In this document: positions 22,096 through 30,117 of the stretch, piece after piece
Layout of the letters: every line of letters starts with the position of its first letter
Position numbering within the stretch: the stretch's first letter is position 1
Origin: Zancudomyces culisetae
Lineage: Eukaryota; Kickxellomycota; Harpellomycetes; Harpellales; Legeriomycetaceae
Reading direction: 5' to 3'
DNA length: 64,000 bases
NCBI GenBank assembly: GCA_001969505.1
Contig: LSSK01000093.1
Location: 1-64,000 of the forward strand
The notes under the pieces: generated by a model
Database searches by the model: none
What the model was told of the DNA's origin: nothing
The model's input: the letters and a program-made list of their open reading frames with translations, nothing else
Program-made: the position numbers and the translations under genes

Positions 22096-23224
22096 CTTGT
22101 GATATAGGATCCAAATGCATTCTCTTTTTCGTGTATATTAGTGCGTTCCTGCCTTCCAATGGCACGGAATACTGTTTTCTAGTCTTTGAGTTAAAAGTAA
22201 AGATCGAGTTAAAAGATAAATCACATACAAAATTCCACTTTAGATTCTTGTTTAGCGTTATAATCTTGATATAGTGTGTTTAAAACAAAAAGTCACATTT
22301 GCATGTACATGTGCATTTTAGTGCCAGTCCTTTCTGTAAAATAAATAAATAGACACACTTCTTTCTGTACTAACTAGCATACTCAGCTTGTGTAGCCACG
22401 ATAACTCTTTGACTCACCTCCACCACTTCTTCCCGTCTATTTTTCCCTGTTGAGTTTGTATTTTTTGCTAGTATCTATGTATTAAGTATGCTATATGCTA
22501 CATGCCACATGCCACATGCCACATGGTGCTATGATATCTGCATGTACCACTCTTGTATATGCCAGGTCTCTAAGTGGTATTTTTATGCAATCAGGTAAAT
22601 CAGTTATTAACCAACAGCACTTTGAAAGTGAAGGGAAAAATATGTACTCCAATAGCGAAGAGATGCAGGTGGATGAATGGGCTCATATGAACTCTCATTT
22701 TTTAGTGGTTTGTGTTTTTTCGTTTAGTAAATGTATGATGCAAAAAAAAAATTACAAGCATTCAAGCAATGGTTATTATATTGTTTATGGCTGCTATTCC
22801 ATCTTACCCATCTGGATTTGTAAACATTTTTCATCTTATAAATTTCCATAGTGAACCGCTATTTTGGAACGTAAACCTTTAAAGCATAAAACACACTTCG
22901 CTGGCTTTCTAAAACATATTAAAAACACAAAGCGAAATAAGAATAACAGCAGTTAGACCCGTTTGAACGCAAAGGATGAACCAGAATTCCGAGCCAAACT
23001 CCAAAAGTAAGTGCTAATAAAGCTAGCTTTGGAGCTACTGTGATATTCAAACATTCATCTAGTGGAATATTTTTCTGAACAATCAGGAAAAGTGAATTAG
23101 GCACTGTTGCGAATAGAGAATCATTGTTTACTAAAGATATTAAATAAATTTCATAGCACAAGCGATCGAAATATTCGATTTTGCTTACCCAAAGGATGAT
23201 CCAAGACACAAGGGGATTTATCTA
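22096..23224. other. Intergenic after the zinc-finger gene
   Basis: 1.1 kb, mostly AT-rich. It holds a heptamer repeat (22497-22525) and an upstream ORF abutting the SH3 gene. A minus-strand hydrophobic ORF (22919-23209) starts only at a GTG codon and is rejected. Confidence 0.55.
22497..22525. repeat. Heptanucleotide tandem, ATGCCAC x3-4
   Basis: About three exact CATGCCA units plus one variant (TACATGC at the left end). Short noncoding tandem. Confidence 0.8.
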
Positions 23225-23225
23225 A
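23196..23225 (+). promoter_or_regulatory. Upstream ORF with TAATG overlap to the SH3 gene
   Basis: ATG at 23196 opens a 9-codon ORF (MIQDTRGFI) whose TAA stop shares its last A with the main ATG at 23225 (TAATG). This is a stop-start overlap architecture. A spliced N-terminal extension was tested by eye but the phases did not match. Confidence 0.45.
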
Positions 23226-23467
23226 TGCAAAATCAAAATGAATGGGAAACAGAAACTGAGCAAGAGAGCGAAAGCGATGTTGTTGATATCATAGGGAGAG
23301 CCGTCGTGCTGTACGATTTTGTAGCCGAGAGTGAAAACGAGCTCTCTGTTCTGAAAGGAGACATGCTAGTTGTTTCAGCGAGTGGTGCTGAAGGGTGGTA
23401 CATAGGTTGCAAAGGAGAAGATGAAGTAGGTTTAGTACCAGCTACGTATGTTTCTATTGTTGACTAG
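23225..23467 (+). CDS. Minimal SH3-domain protein, Nbp2/Skb5-like
   Basis: 80 residues: about 22 acidic residues (EWETETEQESESDVVDI) and then one complete SH3 domain at about 24-79. The SH3 has ALYDF-like 'VVLYDFVAESENELSVLKGD', the WYIG tryptophan, and 'GLVPATYVSIV'. The sequence 'E-NELS-L--GD' plus 'GLVP-TYV' most resembles the SH3 of yeast Nbp2 and fission-yeast Skb5, adaptors that bind PAK kinases and recruit phosphatases in MAPK pathways. Those proteins are longer (about 140-236 residues), so this is an unusually short version or lacks an undetected upstream exon. The SH3 assignment is secure. The subfamily is tentative. Confidence 0.8.
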   Translation: MQNQNEWETETEQESESDVVDIIGRAVVLYDFVAESENELSVLKGDMLVVSASGAEGWYIGCKGEDEVGLVPATYVSIVD

Positions 23468-24108
23468 GGTTGTCACCTCTATGGGTACAAAAACAATGTA
23501 CTTCTTGTACTCGTTTCTATTATTATCGCACTTTTTTTCTCCTTGAAAATGATGTATTATTAGTACGCAGAGGGCACATATTCAAAAACAATGTTAGTTC
23601 AAAATGTATGTACCAAGTAAAAAATGGTGGATCAGATGAGAAATACATGTATTCAATCCCTTTTTCAAAATTAAAATTTCTTGCGTTTAGAAAGACCAAG
23701 ATATTGCTAGTTTTAGATCTGCTCTAGATTTACATGCATAGTATCACGTGTTTCTGTATATAGTATCATGTGACTGTGGTATATATACACACTTAGCCAG
23801 CTAAAACTGCTACCCATCTTTATAAGCAGTGTGATTTTTTTTAAAAAAAGGGTGTTTTAGTGACTGTTTTTCAAGCAATGCCCAATCCTCAGTTCATATA
23901 TGTATGAAAAAAAAAATCATGACTGACTAATGAGAAAAAGGTTTTGGTAAACGAAAAAATTTTACCTTCAGAATCCGACTTTTTCATTGATAAAAAAAAA
24001 ACAAAAACAAAAGCAAAAACAAAAACAAAAGCAAAAACAAAAACAAAGCGTAGCAACAGAATCGGAACATCACAATTATACGGGTATTAAGACAGTATTT
24101 TAAGTGAA
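23468..24108. other. Intergenic with A-rich repeat before ARC1
   Basis: 641 bases. TATA-like strings near 23780 and an ACAAAA/GCAAAA repeat (24001-24047) close upstream of the ARC1 start. No gene seen. Confidence 0.6.
24001..24047. repeat. ACAAAA/GCAAAA hexamer repeat
   Basis: Roughly eight 6-base units alternating ACAAAA and GCAAAA, about 60 bases upstream of the ARC1 ATG, likely in the 5' leader or core promoter. Confidence 0.85.
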
Positions 24109-25206
24109 ATGGCAGAAGATAAAGGCACAATAAAATTGGTTTTGCTTCATCTAGGATTGGGCGATGGAGTGGAGGATGTATTGAAAGATTTAATTCTTAC
24201 AGATGAAGCTCAGGAAAATGCAAAAGATTGTGGTATTGTCAACACAAAGATTTTGAAACTCGCTCTTGAAAATTCTCCAGCATTCGCAGGTGCTTCAGAG
24301 ATTGAAAAAAGCGCTGTGAGCCAATATCTAACAATGTCCTCAAGAACTGGAAACGTAAACCGATCGAATTTAGTAACCCTGATTAACGGCCAAATGGAAA
24401 ACAAAAAATATTTGGTAAATGAAAACCTGTGTTTAGCTGACATTGTGGTGTTTAGCAGGATTACAGAATATGTGAAGAAGGGGCTCAGCGAGCAAAAGAG
24501 AAAAACTTTAAGCAACTTCATTGCGTGGTATGAGCAGATCCAAAAAGATATTGGAGAAAAAAATATAAAGGCAGCCGGGCTTGAATATTTGGATTTCTCG
24601 CAAAAAGAAGCCGAAGGGAATAAAACCAAAAAACAGAAAAACAGAACTAGTGGAGGCAAACAGGCAACAAGTGCGGTGCCTGAAACAATCATACCATCAA
24701 TGATAGATATGCGGGTGGGTAGAATCCTCACAGTAAAGAGACACGAACAGGCAGATTCTTTGTATGTCGAAGAGATAGACGTTGGCGAAGAAACACCACG
24801 GACTGTGGTTTCGGGTTTGGTGAATTTCATCCCGATAGAACAGATGCAAAACAGAACCATCATAGTGATATGTAATTTAAAACCAGCCACAATGCGTGGT
24901 GTTAAATCACAGGCCATGGTCTTGTGTGCAGATAGTCCAGATGGAAAGCAAGTTCAGTTTGTAGAGCCACCTTTTGAGAACTGTGCGCCTGGTGACCGGA
25001 TAGTGATAGAAGGATTTGAGGACGAGAAACCTGTTGAAGGAGCTTTGAACCCAAAGAAAAAGGTGTGGGAGACAGTGCAGAAGGGGTTGTTTACTAATAA
25101 AGACTGTGTGGCTGTTTGGAAGGATGTAGATGGCAAGGAACACAGATTGATGGTCAATGGAAAAGAATGCAAATCACAAACTATCGCAGATGGTATTTTG
25201 AAATAA
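24109..25206 (+). CDS. ARC1: Arc1/AIMP1-type tRNA-binding cofactor (EMAPII domain)
   Basis: Intronless, 365 residues. The N-terminal ~150 residues are helical and GST-C-like ('NENLCLADIVVFSRITEYVK', 'SNFIAWYEQIQKDIG'). A Lys-rich linker (KTKKQKNRTSGGKQ) leads to a complete EMAPII/tRNA-binding domain at about 195-365. That domain has 'MIDMRVGRILTVKRHEQADS', 'YVEEIDVGEETPRTVVSGL', 'NLKPATMRGVKSQAMVLCA' and the C-terminal KKKVWETVQ block. In yeast, Arc1 tethers methionyl- and glutamyl-tRNA synthetases in the cytosol and delivers tRNA to them. Domain order matches that role. There is no catalytic synthetase core, so it is not a tyrosyl-tRNA synthetase tail. Confidence 0.92.
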   Translation: MAEDKGTIKLVLLHLGLGDGVEDVLKDLILTDEAQENAKDCGIVNTKILKLALENSPAFAGASEIEKSAVSQYLTMSSRTGNVNRSNLVTLINGQMENKKYLVNENLCLADIVVFSRITEYVKKGLSEQKRKTLSNFIAWYEQIQKDIGEKNIKAAGLEYLDFSQKEAEGNKTKKQKNRTSGGKQATSAVPETIIPSMIDMRVGRILTVKRHEQADSLYVEEIDVGEETPRTVVSGLVNFIPIEQMQNRTIIVICNLKPATMRGVKSQAMVLCADSPDGKQVQFVEPPFENCAPGDRIVIEGFEDEKPVEGALNPKKKVWETVQKGLFTNKDCVAVWKDVDGKEHRLMVNGKECKSQTIADGILK

Positions 25207-25641
25207 TATCTTAGCTTCGCCCCTTTCAACATCAAAACTCTCTGCCTGTACTATGTAAATATAAGTATATTTACCACCACTAAAACAGGTATTTGTCACT
25301 ACTTTTGCCCTCATTTTTAGTTTGTTAACTTTAATCTTGTCCTTATCATCTTTTCATGTTTTTTTTTTACTTACCTCTGGCTGTGACGTTTGTTTTGAAA
25401 TTTAGCCGAGTATAAAACAGTAAAACAGTAGGTGTTTTATATTTCGTGTTCTTTTTTCTTTTTGGTTTATTATTGTACGTACATAAAATCGATAAAAGTA
25501 ATCTAGCTAATTAGTTGATAAATCCTTGAGTCATGTGTACACGGGTAATAAAAAAAGTAGTAGTAGAATGGTAAATAATGTTCGAAAAGAATATGCTTAT
25601 TACTGCTTTCATCTTGGGATGAAAAGTAGACGCGTCATATC
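25207..25641. other. Convergent 3' intergenic, ARC1 / DEAD-box gene
   Basis: 435 bases, T-rich, between converging genes. No ORF of note. Confidence 0.6.
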
Positions 25642-27849
25642 TCACTTTCTAGAATATAAATTGTCATCATCATTCCTAGAATAGCCCGAGTTGTAGCCTC
25701 CTTTATGCCTGTCGTTTCTATCATTGCTCCTATAACCACCTCCACGTTGGTTGCTGGCGTTGTTATCACGGAATTTATAGCTCTCACCAAATCCTGCATT
25801 GTTTTCATCTCTGAAATTTTTTCCCCTAAAATTTTTATGGCTATTTTTTCCTGCAAAGCTATCATTTCTATTATAGTTAGACTTGAAACCCATGTTAAAA
25901 CCCCCACCACCTCTTCTGTTGTAATTCGTAGAGTTTTGTCTGCGCATAGCATTATTCTTCTTTGTTATAATGGAGTCAAATGTTTCTCTCAAAGCTCTTG
26001 GGAGTGGTGGTGTATCGACGATACCAAATGGTAAAAGCGATTTTGCTAGATGCGTCAATAGAAGACTGGGATTAATTTTACTCATTATGTCAGTGCTGGT
26101 GTAGAATCCCAAGAACGAGGTGTACATCTGGTCAGCGGACTCGTCGTCTATATTGACCCTATCAAACTTGGATTTAAACTTTTGCACTTCCTTGACATAT
26201 TTCTCTCTCTCATTCAACTCAATCTCCGTCAAAACAGGCTCTTCGTGGTCTGCTTGATCTACATCGTCTTTTTTCTCCTTTGCAACAACATCATTGTATG
26301 CATTGCTAAGTGCGCTCAACATCTCTCTATCCAAATCCTCATTGTGTGGAATCTTGACTTTCTGTTCTTTTTCAACAGTGTCTAAAAACACCTGATCAGC
26401 CTCAGACAAAAGTATTACTCCTTCGCCCTGTTTACCAGCTCTTCCAGTTCTTCCAATTCTGTGGATATATTGCTCTACACTACCAGGAACTCCAACTTGT
26501 ATAACAAAACTTGTTCCTGGGTAATCTACTCCACGTGCTGACACGTCTGATGTAACCAGTATTGCTGAGTCAGTGTTATTTGTCCCATGTGCCCTAAATC
26601 TCTTCGAGATATTCGATCGTGTGACTTGATCTTTTTTCCCATGAAGACAATAAACAAACACACCATCTGAGTTGTCACCATATCTGCCACCTCTCCCTCC
26701 CCTAGCCCCCCTTCTATCATCATGTCGTCCAGTTCCTAGTAGCGTGTTCAATACTTCATAGTAGATTTGAACAGACTTTGTAGTAGGCAAAAATACAATT
26801 ATTTTAGCACCGCGTTTAAGCTCGTCCTTCATTTTTTTAATATGTGAATTGATCAAAGAATACATGGCTAAATAATGCTTGTCCCATCCAACCGACACAT
26901 AACTTTGTTTGATATTTTGTAATACATTGCCTTCTCCCTTTTCCACACAATCTAAAATCTCGAAATCCTTCTTTCCAAATGCCTCCGTAGCCACGTTTCG
27001 TATTTTTGTTGACATTGTTGCTGAAACCAAGTAAGTTTGTCTATCTTTTGGACTAAGTCTTATAATTTTGTCGACCTCTTGCTGAAATCCCATATCAAGA
27101 AGCATATCCGCTTCATCAAAAATCAATATCTTGGTTTGATCTGCAGACTCCCTAAATAAGTTGCTGTTTTCCCAAACGTCCAACAGTCTTCCTGGTGTCC
27201 CAACCACGATGTCGTGATTTTTGTATCTGTACTCTCTTAATTGCCTAACAACAGGCTCTCCTCCAACAAACATGCTTACATCAAACCCATGAAATTTGGT
27301 CAATCTCCTTGCCTCCTCTCCAATTTGGAATGCCAACTCTCTTGTTGGACTAACAACCATAATTCCTATTTTTTCACGTTTTTTTCCTCTCCCGTCTACC
27401 TTTTTTTCCTGATATTCTTGAACGAGCTTTTCAATACCTGCTATAAGAAAAGCTAGTGTTTTACCTGTCCCTGTCTTTGCTTTTATCATCAAATCCCCGT
27501 TGATCGGCATTCGTTCAATAATTTTATTTTGCACTTTTGTAGCATTTTCATACCCAAATTCTGCCTTTAGTGCCTTTAATGTTTTTTGATCTATTTTTCC
27601 ATATTCCTTAAAGCTTACAGGCTGATATACATCCTGATCTTTTTCCTCTTCTTGCGCCAACGTGCTGTTTGCCCTGAATTGTTTTTTGGATCCCACAAGT
27701 GCAAATGTATCTTGTGGTTTAATTATCTGGATGTCTCGAAATAAAACGCTACCAACCAATCGGGATTCGTGAAACCTTGTTCCTGTGGCGTTCCATCTTA
27801 GTGATCCTCTCCTAATAATCCCCTTACCAATCGCTGATATCCTTTGCAT
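25642..27849 (-). CDS. Mitochondrial DEAD-box RNA helicase, Mss116-like
   Basis: Intronless, 735 residues. The N-terminal ~65 residues are basic and Ser/Arg-rich with a presequence look. Helicase motifs occur in order: Q-region near 80-105, motif I AKTGTGKT (124-131), PTRELA (168-173), TPGR (218-221), DEAD (245-248), SAT (276-278), 'TSDVSARGVDYPG' (about 433-445) and motif VI HRIGRTGRAG (463-472). A Gly/Arg-rich insertion (RGARGGRGGRYG, about 380-391) sits inside the second RecA domain. The C-terminal extension and an Arg/Gly/Asn-rich tail (GGGYRSNDRNDRHKGGY) match the Mss116/CYT-19 layout. These proteins act as RNA chaperones for group I/II intron splicing and mitochondrial translation. Mitochondrial location is inferred. 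Confidence 0.9.
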   Translation of the reverse strand: MQRISAIGKGIIRRGSLRWNATGTRFHESRLVGSVLFRDIQIIKPQDTFALVGSKKQFRANSTLAQEEEKDQDVYQPVSFKEYGKIDQKTLKALKAEFGYENATKVQNKIIERMPINGDLMIKAKTGTGKTLAFLIAGIEKLVQEYQEKKVDGRGKKREKIGIMVVSPTRELAFQIGEEARRLTKFHGFDVSMFVGGEPVVRQLREYRYKNHDIVVGTPGRLLDVWENSNLFRESADQTKILIFDEADMLLDMGFQQEVDKIIRLSPKDRQTYLVSATMSTKIRNVATEAFGKKDFEILDCVEKGEGNVLQNIKQSYVSVGWDKHYLAMYSLINSHIKKMKDELKRGAKIIVFLPTTKSVQIYYEVLNTLLGTGRHDDRRGARGGRGGRYGDNSDGVFVYCLHGKKDQVTRSNISKRFRAHGTNNTDSAILVTSDVSARGVDYPGTSFVIQVGVPGSVEQYIHRIGRTGRAGKQGEGVILLSEADQVFLDTVEKEQKVKIPHNEDLDREMLSALSNAYNDVVAKEKKDDVDQADHEEPVLTEIELNEREKYVKEVQKFKSKFDRVNIDDESADQMYTSFLGFYTSTDIMSKINPSLLLTHLAKSLLPFGIVDTPPLPRALRETFDSIITKKNNAMRRQNSTNYNRRGGGGFNMGFKSNYNRNDSFAGKNSHKNFRGKNFRDENNAGFGESYKFRDNNASNQRGGGYRSNDRNDRHKGGYNSGYSRNDDDNLYSRK

Positions 27850-29058
27850 TCTGCACTATTGCTGCTTTTTACGTTGCTTTCTATTAGTTCACTTTATTTT
27901 ATGCTGAATATTAACCCTATTCTTTAACCTTTTATACCTATCTGCTTTTTACTTTCTCAAACCAAGACTTGTACTTATTTATTATTGCTTTGCAACATTT
28001 TTTACAATTGATAGTCTTTTTATATACATGATTCAAACTATAAAAAAAATTTTTTTATTTTTGGATCAAAATCAGACTGATAAAAAAAATCACCTGGTAC
28101 TTGGAAGGTTTAATTACGTAATTCACCAGAGCAAAAGTGACCACGCATAAGCATGTTTGTCAAGGACGTAAACCAGTGAAAGTTCAGAGTATTTCAATCC
28201 AACTCACAATGATCTCAGTGAAGTCGTTATATATGTCTATCGAGCATATTAACTCATTTACATCTCTACAACTTGAATTTGACTCACAAAAAGATACCTG
28301 TTGAAGCTTTTAGTGTAGATTTCCTCATTATTTTTAGACGACTTTTGCAATCGATGACTTTCTTGGCAAAGCTTGATTAATTTCAACTGAGAGAAATCAG
28401 GATAGTGATGATTGCACATTCTATGTATGGCTCTAGTGTTTTATTGCCATGTAATTAAAAATATAGGTTTATATATCCGATTGGTAGTAGTAGTAGTAGT
28501 GGGTTTAAGCGCTTAATAGTTGTTCCCTTAACAAGTTTAGTACTGTAAACTATTGCATGTATATGAATTCTGCCATTAATGTAGATCATAAATTTCGGTT
28601 GCATGATTACTAACTAATGTAAATAGTACGAGTTTTTAAGTGGAAAGGCCAAGGTTCAGCTCGAAAAGGCATACTTTAGCCTTATCTTACTCAAGTAACA
28701 TACCATTACACGATTTGTATTGTGCTTCTTCAAATGAAATTATATTACCTGTCTAACATAGATGAAAAAAAAGTCATATGAGAGCAGGAAAGGGAAAAGA
28801 GCTTATAAAATGCTTAGAAAATATTGCAAGGCATATCCAACTTAATACATTTGAAGCTGTTTTTTTTGGCATAAATATTGAGACAAGTTAAATAATTGGA
28901 AAGAACATGATTTATTACATTGTTGCCATAATGATTGAATATAAATAACTACCCATACCCCCTTCCCTTCCTTACAAAAAAAACAAGGACAAACAGTATT
29001 TAAAATAAAAACCACAACTTTCTATAATAAAAAAAGAAACTGCAATACTTAAAGAAAA
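27850..29058. other. Divergent intergenic region
   Basis: 1.2 kb between the helicase gene (minus) and the small secreted-protein gene (plus). It has a short GTA trinucleotide run near 28484-28500 and A-rich runs just before 29059. No gene seen. Confidence 0.6.
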
Positions 29059-29376
29059 ATGAATAAGTGTGTGTTAACATTGGTGCTAGCTGTATTTGTC
29101 GCTGGAAAGGCAAAGGGTTTTCAGAAGAGTGCGGATACTGATAGAGTATCTCAGAAAAATGAACCCCAGCCTGCACAAGCCTATAAAATTATGGAAGAAA
29201 GAAGAAATACGGATTTTGATATTGTAAAAACAGATATACTCGAAGAATTAAACAGAAAAACAGACACAGAGTCGTTAATTATCACAGAGGATATGAACTC
29301 CGCATCCATGGATCATGTGCACGAAGAAAATATTGCTGCGTCTATTGGTGGTGTTGAAAACACAATGTTAGTATAG
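29059..29376 (+). CDS. Small secreted protein of unknown function
   Basis: 105 residues. It begins with a clear signal peptide (MNKCVLTLVLAVFVAGKAKG, cleavage likely after residue 20). The mature part is hydrophilic and acidic with no further Cys, no dibasic KR processing site, no GPI signal and no C-terminal CaaX box. No family is recognised. Being a single exon with an A-rich leader directly upstream supports expression, but a chance ORF cannot be excluded. A secreted or vacuolar small protein is inferred from the signal peptide only. Confidence 0.55.
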   Translation: MNKCVLTLVLAVFVAGKAKGFQKSADTDRVSQKNEPQPAQAYKIMEERRNTDFDIVKTDILEELNRKTDTESLIITEDMNSASMDHVHEENIAASIGGVENTMLV

Positions 29377-30103
29377 CTATGGAGGTTATTTTGGATGAGC
29401 TTTTTAGATTTGTGTTCAAGCAGAGAGCAATAGTACTCTATAAAAACGGGACATTATTTGTGTTAAGTCACAGAGCGAAATATACCAAGTAAAATGATAC
29501 CAAGAATAGATTTTACATACGAATGCCTTTTCCACTGGTTGCGTTGCCGCTTTGTTTTAAGTTATACATACCTTCTACCTGTTTTATTCTGTTTTACCTG
29601 ACATATCTTTTATTGTTTGGGTTAACGCAAAAAAAAAACTTTCAATGAACAGTTTAATAGAGCGTTGCGATTAATAAAGTTTATATAAATTGTCTGTTCT
29701 GAACTAGGTAAGTTGGTTTCTTCTGTTCTAAGGGCAAAAATCGTAGATGTAAAACATTCTTATTATGTATGGGGCTCACAATGCTAATTTTGCATATAAT
29801 GGATGTTCTGCTTTTACCATAGCGCACCAGTTGCATGCAGCTTCCACCAAAAAAGGTTTGTATCATGTGATTCAAGTCATAAATGAAAGTACACCTAAAA
29901 ATGATGGTGAGAAAAAAACGAACAAATCATAATTGAACTAGATAAATTGCATTGGTGTGAGTTTGTTATTTTTTTTTATATAAAAGCGAGAAATGCTAAT
30001 TTTCAACAGTTGGTGGATTTGGAGGCCAAACTCTTTTTATTATAATTCAACCATTAAAATCAATTAATGATAGTTGCATGTAAAAAAGTAAAAGCCGTGG
30101 AAA
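29377..30103. other. Intergenic upstream of ATG6
   Basis: 727 bases, AT-rich. It ends in two upstream start codons close to the ATG6 start (described separately). No gene seen. Confidence 0.6.
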
Positions 30104-30117
30104 ATGAGCAAGTGTGA
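30067..30117 (+). promoter_or_regulatory. Upstream ORFs overlapping the ATG6 start
   Basis: ATG at 30067 opens a 16-codon ORF (MIVACKKVKAVENEQV) whose TGA is at 30115-30117, crossing the ATG6 ATG at 30104 out of frame. Nested in another frame is a minimal start-stop ORF, ATG TAA, at 30078-30083. Both would depress main-start use if they lie in the leader. Confidence 0.45.

Noticed and set aside
22919-23209. Minus-strand 96-codon ORF with a hydrophobic segment
   Set aside because: Starts only at GTG, has no family resemblance, and lies across the leader of the SH3 gene.
22976-23224. Possible upstream exon (ATG at 22976, GTAAGT donor) for the SH3 gene
   Set aside because: The exon ends in phase 1 while the usable acceptors before 23225 need other phases or meet stops.
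24210-24917. 235-codon minus-strand ORF across ARC1
   Set aside because: Shadow ORF opposite a well-supported EMAPII-domain gene.
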